64,000 nt of DNA from Pyrocephalus nanus (GCA_038380795.1 CM076264.1:14196001-14260000), one strand, 5' to 3'; positions 53,991 to 62,140 are shown, counted from the first letter of the stretch. Program-made: numbers and translations. Notes: a model not told the origin generated them from the letters alone.

Positions 53991-54205
53991 TGCCACGAAA
54001 ACACCTGGAAACCCGGTGTGAGGGCTCCGAAAACGCGCCGAAGAGCAACGCTGACATCTAGCGGCGGGACCGGGCCGCCGACAGCGCCCGCCGCGGGAAA
54101 CGCCGTGGGAAGCGAGGACACGGGGACATCTCCCCAGGGAAGGGCGGCCGTGCCGCCGAGCGTCCCACCAGCCCGCCCGGGGACCCCCCAGCGGTGCTGC
54201 AGGTA
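53875..54205 (+). promoter_or_regulatory. Small CpG island ending at a possible splice donor
   Basis: About 330 bp is GC-rich and dense in CpG (for example CTCCGAAAACGCGCCGAAGA and CGGGACCGGGCCGCCGACAG), in sharp contrast with the CpG-poor surroundings. It overlaps the end of one CR1 and stops just before an opposite CR1. At its right end the sequence GGTGCTGCAG/GTAAATG (junction about 54,201-54,202) fits a splice donor on the plus strand. It could therefore be a first exon and promoter of an unseen transcript. No TATA box or clear ORF was found. It may instead be a local GC-biased patch. Confidence 0.4.
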
Positions 54206-54224
54206 AATGTTGCCGGGCATTTAC

Positions 54225-54915
54225 CACCTCCCCAAGTAGCCTGTTCCAGTGTTTCACCACCCTTGTAAAACACTTCCTCCAGACACATCTAGTCTAAGTC
54301 GACCTTCCTTCAGCATGAAAACCATTGCCCCTTTTCGTGTCCCGACAGACCCTACTAAACAATCCATCCCCAGCTCTCTTGTAGCCCTTTAGGTACTGGA
54401 AGGAGCTCTAAGGTCTCCCCAGAGCCTTCTCTCCTCCAGGCTAAACAACCTCAACTCTCTCAGCCTGTCTTCACAGGAGAGGTGCTTCAGGCCCCTGATC
54501 ATCTTCGTGGCCTACTCTGCATCCATTCTTTCTTGTGCTGGGGACCTCAGAGCTGGATGCAGTGCTACAGGTGGGGTCTCACCAGGGCAGAGCAGAGGGG
54601 CAGAATCATCTCCCTCGACCTGCTGGCCACGCTGCTTTGGATGCAGCCTGGGATACAATTAGCTTTCTGGGCTGCAAGTGCACATTGTTGTGTCATGTCC
54701 AGCCTCTCATCCATCAGCACTCCCATGTCCTTCTCTGCAGAGCTGCTCTCAATCCCTTCTTCCCCCAGCCTGTGTTGATACTGAGGGTTGTCCTTGGCAG
54801 CACTTGGCCTTGTTGAACCTCATAAGGTTCCCATGGGTCCTTTTCTTCAGCTTTTCCAGGTCCCTCTGGATGGCATCCCATCCCTCAGACATTTCAAAGT
54901 ATTCTCTATTTTCTC
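54225..54915 (-). mobile_element. CR1 LINE fragment, minus orientation
   Basis: The longest CR1 copy in the window, reading on the complement strand from late reverse transcriptase to near the 3' end. In plus-strand reading the landmarks are CCTGTTCCAGTGTTTCACC, CTCCTCCAGGCTAAACAACC, CTGGATGCAGTGCTACAGG, CTCGACCTGCTGGCCACGC, TTGTTGAACCTCATAAGG and CCCTCTGGATGGCATCCC. The ORF is broken. Its 3' end faces the CpG island. Confidence 0.9.
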
Positions 54916-55757
54916 TATAGATGCCAATTTACCATGACAGACTCTAACAAGGCTCCAGTCAGCATACCTGTAAAATTTACTTTTTTCCCCAGATCAGAAA
55001 AAATAAGGAAATCCTTGACACCACAGCAATTCATTTGTCAGATTCAAAATAAATAATTAACTAAATAAATATCAATAACTACTTAATGAAGAGACTATGA
55101 GGTGTTTTCTGGACACATGGGCAAAATATATTTTTACACCTTCCTATCTTAGAAAGCTGAATCATTTTTGCTGTTTCTGGAAAGCTTCATTCAGCCTAAT
55201 AGTGACACTTGCTGGGAAAACATGCCATGGAAATGCCAAGGCCAAATGGCTAAAAGCTGGCACTCAATAATCACTTGAAACCAGAGCCTTACAAGTGGGA
55301 GTGCTGAGCAAACACACAGGCATAACACAGTCACTTTGTGCTCCAAAAGGAGATCAAATCAAATATGCTGTATTTTGCAGCTCAATGTTTTACTACACCC
55401 ATGCAAGTCAACCCCAAACTTCTAAAAGGAAACGAGGTTTCAGTACCTTGAACTATCCTTGAAAAATGGGAAACGGCACATACAGGACAAAATGTTCTGA
55501 GGATTCATTCAATTTTATGCCTCCATTAGTACATGGGATCAAGTCCTTGGGAAATGTGACACGGGAAGTTTCTTTACCCAAAACCAAACTTTTGTGAGTG
55601 TGTGACCCTGTGTTTATTTACCATCCATAAAGTCAGTGAGGCTTTCTGTTTCTTCTTGCTTTTGCACCAGAACAAAGTTCATGAGGTTTATGCAATTCAG
55701 GCAAAAGGCAAATAGACCTGTGATATGATGGTTTGAGCCGTAGCCACACATCCCTAC
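54916..55757. other. Host flank 5' of the provirus on the plus strand
   Basis: Unremarkable host DNA ending in CATCCCTAC, whose last four bases are the left copy of the target duplication. Confidence 0.6.
55754..55757. repeat. Target-site duplication, left copy (CTAC)
   Basis: CTAC directly abuts the left LTR and is repeated at 63,459-63,462 after the right LTR. A 4-bp duplication is what gammaretroviral integrases typically leave; alpharetroviruses leave 6 bp. Confidence 0.85.
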
Positions 55758-56210
55758 TGTTGCCCGTAATGAGAACACAAACTAACAGAGTGTCAGTTTA
55801 TGCGGTGCTTTATTCAGGGCCCGGGGTCCCTGTGGACTCCTGTCCCAAGACAGGTACCCAAAGACCCACATTTTGAACGCATCTTTTATACTATTTTCCA
55901 AGCAAGGTTACATGATTGGTTTTACATTTCACAGGAGACATAGCAGTTAAACATAAACTTACATATCATTCAAATATTAATCCATTTACCTAACTGTAAA
56001 CACCGTGTAATTAAATCCCACCACCAGATTACATCCTATCTCTAGTTGCAAATTTCTTTTGTTTGGTTCTGCCTGACTTATTGTTTCTTTTTGGTCAGCA
56101 CAGCTTTAATGTCTAACCAGTCCCAACTTAGCTTCGGACAAGCCCTGACTTGTCTCTGGCAGGGCCTTTTCAGGCTTATGCTCCAGGCAAACCTTGACCA
56201 AACTGCAACA
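55758..56210 (-). repeat. 3' LTR (453 bp)
   Basis: Direct repeat of 63,006-63,458 with one difference (T at 56,081 against C at 63,329, plus strand). It begins TG and ends CA in both readings. On the minus strand it carries a TATAAAAG box at 55,883-55,890, an AATAAA signal at 55,809-55,814, and a 6-bp-stem hairpin (CCTGTC/GACAGG) at 55,839-55,854 close to the expected start of R. Confidence 0.95.
55809..55814 (-). terminator. Proviral poly-A signal (AATAAA) in 3' LTR
   Basis: AATAAA on the minus strand, about 75 bases downstream of the TATA box and 50 bases before the LTR edge. Cleavage would fall 15-25 bases further on, leaving a U5 of only about 30 bases. The same signal occurs in the 5' LTR at 63,057-63,062, so it lies within R or at its end and is copied in both LTRs. 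Confidence 0.8.
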
Positions 56211-56211
56211 A

Positions 56212-56223
56212 CTCCCCCCTTTT
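56212..56223 (-). other. Polypurine tract (plus-strand DNA primer)
   Basis: On the minus strand AAAAGGGGGGAG lies one base (T) before the 3' LTR. This is the expected place and composition for the RNase H-resistant primer of second-strand synthesis. Confidence 0.9.
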
Positions 56224-56275
56224 GAGCATTCTTCAATCTTCAATTGCAAGGATGCTCAAATTTTTCTGTTGTCGT

Positions 56276-57622
56276 TTATGATTCTTCGGGAGGAGAATCA
56301 CCGTCCGGAAGAAGGACTTCTTTTCGAGTCAGCGCCATCATAACTCGCCGAGTGTGTTGTCCTTCTTTTGCGATTATCCTTAAGAGACACTTATATACTA
56401 TTAAAGCAACAAGAATTATTATGCTAAACATTAAAACATATTGAATGATGGAAGACAGCCATCCTGACACCTAAAGACCGAGGGAGCTGAGTAACTCACC
56501 GATCCAATTATGTTCTGCTTCTTGTTGTAATTTATGCATGTTTCCTTCAATTTGTTCTAATTGAGAAATATCATTTTCAATTTCATGTGTGACATTTGGG
56601 ATGTGGACACAGCAGTGCTCATCCCGTGCGTGCAGGTAACCGCAAACCCCATGTTGTTTCAATAAAATTAAATCTAATGCCATTGCCAAAAACCTGGCAT
56701 TTCTTTACATCGTTCCTTAGTTTTCACCTTTGTTAGTAGACAGGCAAGTGTTAGATCAGTCGAAGTAGTTGTCACAAATTTACAATTCCATGTAGTATTT
56801 TTAAACATTTTAGGGACTTCTGGTACTGGTATTACTCCCCATGGAATTGGATCTCCGGCTGATTGAGGCATCGGGAGGCATGCAGTAATTTTAGAGACAT
56901 TTTGAACTCTCTCAAAATCTCTAATTAATCTAACTACTAAATTTTCTTGTGTGATTTTCTATGTGGGAACTGCGGGATTTGTGCTGCATGAGTTTGTCGA
57001 GTCACTCGCTTAGTTTTTACATAAATAGGGGTAGGACCATTCCATCTGGCAGACTGCATGTGAGGGGGTGGTACTTGCACTGTTGTGTTTTCATTGTGTG
57101 TAAAATTGAGTGTCTGTATTTTGACATATCCATAATCAAAACTCATTCGAATCCATACTATGCAGGAGTATACACCATTTGCATCAGAGGTTACCTTGGG
57201 TACCTGCAGGACGGTATAGCTTTTTGCTGTGTCACATTCCATACTGTAGTCACACCATTCATCATAATGTGGTCCTGATCCATCCTCCGCCATCTAGCGT
57301 TTACTTCTTCTAATCCAGCTCCCTGGTCGTCAGAGAAGAAACAGGTCAGATTGACAGCTGTACCTTCGGGTACTAAGAAAGAGGGATTAGAAACACTGAC
57401 TTTAACGAATGCATTAGTAGTATTTATCAATAACAACAATATTATCGCCCGTGTTACAGTCCTTATTTGACCGGCCGGAACACCATTTTGGTCGGTGCAG
57501 TGGACTCTACAGACCACAGCTTGGGAACTTTCTTGACTCTCGTGTAGTGAATCCAGTTGTCGATGCCCTCGACCTTGACTGCTGTGTAGGTTGTCATCAA
57601 CACCTGGCGAGGCCCGTCCCAT
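56276..57622 (-). pseudogene. env, envelope glycoprotein, frameshifted and internally deleted
   Basis: The start is chosen at the ATG 57,620-57,622. It is the first ATG after a good acceptor (about 57,672), has A at -3 and G at +4, and overlaps pol by 160 bases. Piece A (to the stop at 57,191) has a long leader of about 71 residues with a hydrophobic core (AIILLLLI) ending NTTNA, then the first half of an immunoglobulin-like domain. Piece B (57,293-56,937, another frame) carries the second half, N-glycosylation sites NFT and NTT, and a basic stretch containing KTKR and RVTR. Piece C (56,958-56,674, third frame) has ACLPMPQS and DPIPWG, then TTWNC. Piece D (about 56,700-56,276) is the end of the transmembrane subunit, with HGVC then CC, a heptad region, an in-frame TAG at 56,471-56,473, a membrane segment (FSIIILVALIV) and a short tail. 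Fusion peptide, first helical region and a clear CXXC are not seen, so a deletion near 56,690 is inferred. No functional protein is expected. Confidence 0.85.
57099..57406 (-). other. Immunoglobulin V-like domain region of env (split by a frameshift)
   Basis: Just after the signal peptide, env frame one has VPEGTAVNLTCFF (a B-strand-like Cys at 57,341-57,343) and NARWRR (a C-strand-like Trp near 57,292). After a one-base-type shift around 57,255-57,290, frame two has KSYTVLQVPKVT (E-strand-like), then SDANGVYSC (F-strand-like Cys at 57,162-57,164), then YGYVKIQTLNFT (G-strand-like). An extra Cys pair (WCDYSMEC) sits between C and E. The order and spacing fit a V-set fold. It could come from a host receptor gene or be a retroviral SU fold that resembles one. 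I infer the fold from pattern only; no structure or search was run. Confidence 0.6.
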
Positions 57623-60600
57623 GATTCTCTCAGTGGTTCTGCTGACCAATTTTTCAGGTAGACCTGGTCTCCTGGAGAGATGTCATGCACTGGATTTTCC
57701 AGAGGCAGGGGCCGATTCCACTGTAAGGCTCCTCGGAGTGCTGTAAGGGTCTTATTTAGAGACAAAATATAGTTAAATACAACTTGGTCTCCCAGTACAT
57801 GAGGATCACCCTGGTAGGTTGCTGCATGGTATGGCTTTCCATATAGGATCTCATATGGGCTCACTCCGATTCTTTCTCTGGGTTTAATTCTAATTCTTAA
57901 CAGAGCAAGTGGCAATGCTTGGGGCCACTGGATTTTTGCTTCTTGACAAATTTTCTTTAATTGATTTTTCAAAGTCTGATTCATTTTCTCTACCTGTCCA
58001 CTAGATTGTGGTCTCCATGAAGTGTGGAGATTCCATGTTATTCCTAACATTGTGGCTAAACCCTGTACGACTCCTGCAATGAAATGTGGCCCTCTATCTG
58101 AGGACAATCCTAACGGTACTCCAAACCTCGGAATGATTTCTTTTAGGAGGGTTTTCACTACTTCTTTTGCTTGATTAGTTCTACATGGGAAAGCTTCTGG
58201 CCATCCTGAGAAAGTACATACGTACACTAGTAAGTACTTGTATGTTTGAGCTTTTGGTAATTCTGAGAAATCTACTTGCCAATAATTTCCTGGAAGTTGT
58301 CCAATTTGAAGTTTCCCCATTTGTACCTGTTTCCTAACTATAGGGTTATTCTTAATACAGGTCGGGCAGGTTGCATTCACCCTCTTTGCTAGTGTTAACA
58401 TCTGATTTGAGAAAATCTTATGTTTTAGAAACTTTACCAAAGCCTCTGCACCCCAATGGCACTTACCATGTTCAATTTCAAGTACTGTTTTCATTATTCT
58501 GATTGGCAGTATTACCTGTCCAGTAGGGGTAATATACCATCCTTTCACATTTTTCTTTGCTTCCAACATCTGAGCCAATTTCTCATCCTCTGGTGTATAA
58601 TGGGGTTTTTCTTCCATGTGCACTGCTGCTGGATTATCACGAGTTGGTAACAAAGCCATTTGAGTCCAAGTTCCTGTAGCTACCCGCCGAGCTGCCTGAT
58701 CTGCCAGTCTGTTCCCTTGAGACTCGGGTCCTGAATCAAGCCGGTGTCCTTTCACATGCATTATTGCTACTGCTGCTGGTTGATGTATGACTTCCAGGAG
58801 TTGTAGTATTTCGTCTCGGTGCTTTATGGCTGAGCCTTGGGAAGTAAGTAGCCCTCTTTCCTTCCACAGTGCCCCATGTACATGGACTACTCCAAAAGCA
58901 TATTTAGAGTCAGTCCATATGTTCACCCTTTTTCCTTGACTTAGATTCAGGGCTCTCACTAGTGCCCAAATTTCAGCTTTCTGTGCGGATGTTCCTGGGG
59001 ACAGTGGTTTTGCTTCTACAATCCCCTGTAAAGTAACCACCGCATACCCAGCATACCTGGTTCCGTTTTCCACAAAACTTGATCCGTCTGTGAACAGTTC
59101 CCAATCTGGATTTTCCAGCGGTTCATCTTTCAAGTCCTTCCAGCTTGCATAGACATGCTCGATGGTCTCTATGCAGTCATGTTCCAGGACTCCCTCTTCC
59201 TGTGTGGACCTGAGAAACTCAGCTGGATTGAGATGGTTAGTGACCTTTAATTCAATGTCATCCTGTTCTCTGAGCAGGGCCTGGTATTGCAACATCCTGC
59301 TAGAGGAGAGCCAATGCCCTCCTTTCTGTTCCAGAACAGCAATAACCATATGTGGTACATACACTGTGATGTGCCTTCCCAGTGTTAGTTTACGTGCTTC
59401 CTGAATTAGTGTCACTGTGGCTGCCACCGCCCTCAGGCAACCAGGCCATCCCTCACTTACAGCATCCAATCGTTTTGAGAAGTACCCGACGGGTCTCTTC
59501 CACGGTCCCAATCGTTGGGTAAGTACTCCCAGAGCCAATCGTTGTCTTTCACAGACATACAGCTGGAAATCTTTAGTTAAATCGGGCAGTCCCAGGGCAG
59601 GTGCTTCTCGCAAGGCTTTCTTCAGAGTTTGGAACGCCTTTTCCTGCGCTGGTTTCCAGATTAACTGTGGCTCCTTTACGGCTTCGTACAGTGGTCTAGC
59701 AAGGAGTCCGAAGTCAGGAATCCATAGGCGACACCAGCCAATCATCCCTAGAAAAGATCTCAATTCTTGATTATTCCGTGGGACTGGGATAGCACAGATG
59801 GCTTGTACTCTGTTTGTTCCCAGTCTCTTGACACCTTGAGAGATTTCACAGCCTAAGTAGATGACTTTCTGTTTAACTAGTTGGGCTTTTTCTTTGGAGA
59901 CCCGATAACCCGCCTGACCTAACATGTTCAACAGGTCAACAGTCAGTTTGCAACATAATTCTCGTTGTTCAGTGCCCCGAAGAATGTCATCAACATACTG
60001 CAGTATTATGTAAGAGAAAGGAGAGTCCTTTACCTGAGTTGTCTTCCAATATTCGAGCTCCTTTGCCAATTGATTACCAAATATTGTAGGTGAGGATTTG
60101 AACCCTTGGGGTAGCCGCGTCCAGGTGAGTTGTCTTTTCCTTCCAGTGTCGGGGTCTTGCCACTCAAAGGCGAAAAGGTGCCAGCTTTCCGGTGCCAATC
60201 GGATGCAGAAGAAGGCATCTTTCAGATCTATTACTGAAAACCACTGGAATTTCTCAGAAACAGATGTTAACAGGGTATAGGGATTTGCTACGAGAGGGTA
60301 AATGTCTTTAGTTAACAAATTGACTGCCCGTAGATCTTGTACCAATCTGTATTTTCCGTTAGGTTTTCCGACTGGAAAAATAGGTGTATTAAATTCTGAT
60401 TCACATTCTTGTAATATTCCAAGAACTAGAAACTGTTTGATTAAAGGTGCTACCCCTCTTCTTGCTTCTAAACTGATTGGGTACTGTTTTACCTGTACTG
60501 GTTGTGCTCCTTCTTTGAGCTCTATGACTACTGGGGTTGCTGCTTTGGACAATCCTGGGGCCCCAGTTTCCCATACCCATGGGACCACCGCTTGTTCTAT

Positions 60601-60984
60601 TTCATGAGGAATTGCTTCTGTTTCTATTTCATTTACCACAAATATCTGTGCCACATTTTCTTCTGGAATCTCTAATTTAACCCTACCCTTTTCAAACACA
60701 ATTGTAGCCTGTAGATTTGATAACAAATCCCTTCTTAATAAACATTCCGGGCTATTAGGCATGTAAAGAAATTGGTGATCTAATTGCTTCCCTCTAAATT
60801 TAATATCCAGTGGACGCAAGAATGCCCCCTCCTCTGTACGGCCGGTTACACCCATGACACGGACAGTTGAATTACTCAAGGGACCCGTTAATGTATTCAT
60901 TGCGGAAAAGCTAGCTCTGGTATCCACACGGAATTCCATAGGTTCTCCTTCTACCTCCAGGACAACCTTAAGATCCCGATCTAG
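57463..60984 (-). CDS. pol polyprotein (protease, reverse transcriptase, RNase H, integrase), open frame
   Basis: It is read in gag's frame after the UGA at 60,985-60,987. The first ATG is at 60,937-60,939 (1,158 residues from there to the TAA at 57,463-57,465). Residues below count from that Met. Protease: D6-T7 is followed by R8, where the family has Gly, and LLRRD (67-71) has a second Arg for Gly, so it is probably inactive. Reverse transcriptase: first Asp at D238 (VIDLKDAF), LPQGF 276-280, YVDD 315-318. RNase H: D618, E656, D677, D747 all present. Integrase: H824/H828 and C858/C861 zinc site, catalytic D890, D948, E984 (35 residues between the last two), and a GPY/F-like end at WDGPRQV (1,107-1,113). 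There is no stop or frameshift over 3.5 kb. Its 3' end overlaps env by 160 bases. Expression would need readthrough. Confidence 0.95.
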   Translation of the reverse strand, partial: LDRDLKVVLEVEGEPMEFRVDTRASFSAMNTLTGPLSNSTVRVMGVTGRTEEGAFLRPLDIKFRGKQLDHQFLYMPNSPECLLRRDLLSNLQATIVFEKGRVKLEIPEENVAQIFVVNEIETEAIPHEIEQAVVPWVWETGAPGLSKAATPVVIELKEGAQPVQVKQYPISLEARRGVAPLIKQFLVLGILQECESEFNTPIFPVGKPNGKYRLVQDLRAVNLLTKDIYPLVANPYTLLTSVSEKFQWFSVIDLKDAFFCIRLAPESWHLFAFEWQDPDTGRKRQLTWTRLPQGFKSSPTIFGNQLAKELEYWKTTQVKDSPFSYIILQYVDDILRGTEQRELCCKLTVDLLNMLGQAGYRVSKEKAQLVKQKVIYLGCEISQGVKRLGTNRVQAICAIPVPRNNQELRSFLGMIGWCRLWIPDFGLLARPLYEAVKEPQLIWKPAQEKAFQTLKKALREAPALGLPDLTKDFQLYVCERQRLALGVLTQRLGPWKRPVGYFSKRLDAVSEGWPGCLRAVAATVTLIQEARKLTLGRHITVYVPHMVIAVLEQKGGHWLSSSRMLQYQALLREQDDIELKVTNHLNPAEFLRSTQEEGVLEHDCIETIEHVYASWKDLKDEPLENPDWELFTDGSSFVENGTRYAGYAVVTLQGIVEAKPLSPGTSAQKAEIWALVRALNLSQGKRVNIWTDSKYAFGVVHVHGALWKERGLLTSQGSAIKHRDEILQLLEVIHQPAAVAIMHVKGHRLDSGPESQGNRLADQAARRVATGTWTQMALLPTRDNPAAVHMEEKPHYTPEDEKLAQMLEAKKNVKGWYITPTGQVILPIRIMKTVLEIEHGKCHWGAEALVKFLKHKIFSNQMLTLAKRVNATCPTCIKNNPIVRKQVQMGKLQIGQLPGNYWQVDFSELPKAQTYKYLLVYVCTFSGWPEAFPCRTNQAKEVVKTLLKEIIPRFGVPLGLSSDRGPHFIAGVVQGLATMLGITWNLHTSWRPQSSGQVEKMNQTLKNQLKKICQEAKIQWPQALPLALLRIRIKPRERIGVSPYEILYGKPYHAATYQGDPHVLGDQVVFNYILSLNKTLTALRGALQWNRPLPLENPVHDISPGDQVYLKNWSAEPLRESWDGPRQVLMTTYTAVKVEGIDNWIHYTRVKKVPKLWSVESTAPTKMVFRPVK
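57671..57673 (-). promoter_or_regulatory. Candidate env splice acceptor
   Basis: On the minus strand ACATCTCTCCAG/GAGACC gives a pyrimidine-rich tract ending in AG near 57,672. It lies about 50 bases before the env ATG, which is the first ATG downstream. It would pair with the donor at 62,156. No weak branch point was tested. Confidence 0.5.
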
Positions 60985-60987
60985 TCA
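60941..60987 (-). promoter_or_regulatory. Gag-pol stop-codon readthrough site (UGA-CUAG plus stem-loop)
   Basis: Gag ends in TGA (60,985-60,987) and pol continues in the same frame with CTAGATCGG, no further stop until 57,463. UGA followed by CUAG is known as an efficient readthrough context in animal mRNAs. Seventeen bases downstream the RNA can fold GGUUGUCCU against AGGAGAACC (60,941-60,949 and 60,959-60,967), eight pairs around one G-G mismatch with a nine-base loop. Most gammaretroviruses use UAG with a pseudoknot, so the UGA is the odd part. Confidence 0.8.
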
Positions 60988-62059
60988 GCTTTGACTCTGA
61001 TAATCCTGCAACATAAATGCTTGGGCGACACCTTGCGGTGTCCCAGTATTTGCACCCTGCAGGTTTCCAACAAATGGGTTTACTTCTAATCCCGCACCCA
61101 TAGGACATTCACTCTTCCAATGTCCCTGTCTTTTGCACAGCACACACTGGTTCAACCCTAATTTTCCACGTCCTCCTTGAAATCCAAACCCTGTTTGGTT
61201 ACCAAGACCGCGACCAACCCCCCTTCCCCTAATCCCCCGTCCCGTCACTCGGCGCTCGGAGCCATCGCTAGTCCCGCCGCGTTCCCCCCCCCCCGCCCCA
61301 ACTGCTTCGCGCAAAGGAGCCATTAACCTCAGAGGGGAGGGTGACACAGCCCTCCTTTGTTCCCGGTGTTTCCCCCGCTCCCTTCCCCCCCTCCGAGTTC
61401 TTCTCGCTAACAGTGTTTTATCAAGGCGCTCTTTTTCTTCTTCATCCGTAGATGATTCTAATGGAGGCATGGGTGGGGAAAGTGTGCGTGTCGGGGGTAC
61501 GGGTAGAGAGGCTGCACGCACAGGGGGTATGGGTGGAGGTGCTGCAAGCACAGGCGGTGGGGGTGGAGAAGCTGCAAGCACCAGGGGTGGGGGTGGGGGG
61601 TCTGTACGCATTGGCGGCGCAGTAGGGGCAAGGTTTGGGGATATCAGCAAAGTTACATCCTCCTCGGGTTCTACAGATCGCATCATTCGCTCTTTACATT
61701 TCACACATTCATTTTGTGATACCTTTAATGCCAGCATCCCAGATTCCTCCAGCCACTCAGGCTTACGTTTTAAATAGTAAAACAAGTCTAAATATGGTAT
61801 TTCCTCCAACCTATTATTGTCTCTCAGATATTGCATTAAAGAAGCCATTATTTTTGATGTTATCGTGCCGTTTCTCGGCCATCGCACCCCCCACAGTATC
61901 ATACTGCGGCCACACAATATTACAGTAATTGATTAACCGTTTCTTACTCAGTTCTTGCCCAAAAGTTCCTTCTTTCCAGTGCTTTATTATACAACCGAGC
62001 GGAGAATCGTCAGAAATCTCAGAACACGATAACGTTTTAGAAGCTTTACACAGCATCAT
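60985..62059 (-). pseudogene. gag polyprotein, frameshifted and lacking capsid
   Basis: Start chosen at ATG 62,057-62,059 (G at -3); a second ATG follows directly. The N-terminal frame (62,059 to the stop at 61,814) gives the first part of a matrix-like domain (HWKEGTF, YCNIVWPQYD). The second frame, open from about 61,917 to the TGA at 60,985, continues it (RWPRNGTI, LFYYLKRKPEW). The shift lies at or near a run of six G (61,887-61,892). Next come a PTAP late-domain motif (61,615-61,626), about five Pro-rich 10-residue repeats (61,470-61,625), a basic Arg-rich segment, a probable capsid start (MAPLREAVG), and almost at once the Gly/Arg-rich nucleocapsid with one CCHC knuckle (CVLCKRQGHWKSEC, 61,105-61,146). 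The major homology region and the rest of capsid, normally about 240 residues, are absent; the junction is near 61,250-61,300 beside an 11-C run. No Gly follows Met, so N-myristoylation is not predicted. Confidence 0.85.
61470..61625 (-). repeat. Pro-rich 30-bp tandem repeat inside gag
   Basis: About five units of roughly 30 bases encode PPPPPVLAA-like decapeptides between matrix and the capsid start, in the place of the pp12-like linker. In plus-strand reading the units contain GCTGCAAGCACAGG / GCTGCACGCACAGG followed by G-rich sequence. A late-domain PTAP lies directly before them. Confidence 0.8.
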
Positions 62060-62140
62060 ACCCACAGCAACACGAGACACGTACGTGAACTACAAATACC
62101 ACAAGTAGTTACGAGACCGGATTTTACAACCCGCCGGCCG

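Noticed and set aside
53350..54288. Several frames of 60-174 codons on both strands
   Set aside because: They are explained by CR1 sequence and the CpG-rich patch; CR1 ORF2 itself is broken here.
59417..59770. 117-codon plus-strand frame inside the provirus
   Set aside because: It is the antisense shadow of the pol reading frame.
60700..60930. APOBEC-type hypermutation as the cause of protease damage
   Set aside because: Only two G-to-A-compatible sites were seen and pol has no TGG-to-TAG stops, so the signal is too thin to claim.
60985..60987. Gag TGA as a selenocysteine codon or a -1 frameshift site
   Set aside because: Pol is in the same frame, no slippery heptamer is needed, and no SECIS-like element was evident in the 3' part.
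61469..61777. 102-codon Gly-rich plus-strand frame
   Set aside because: Antisense shadow of the Pro-rich repeats of gag.
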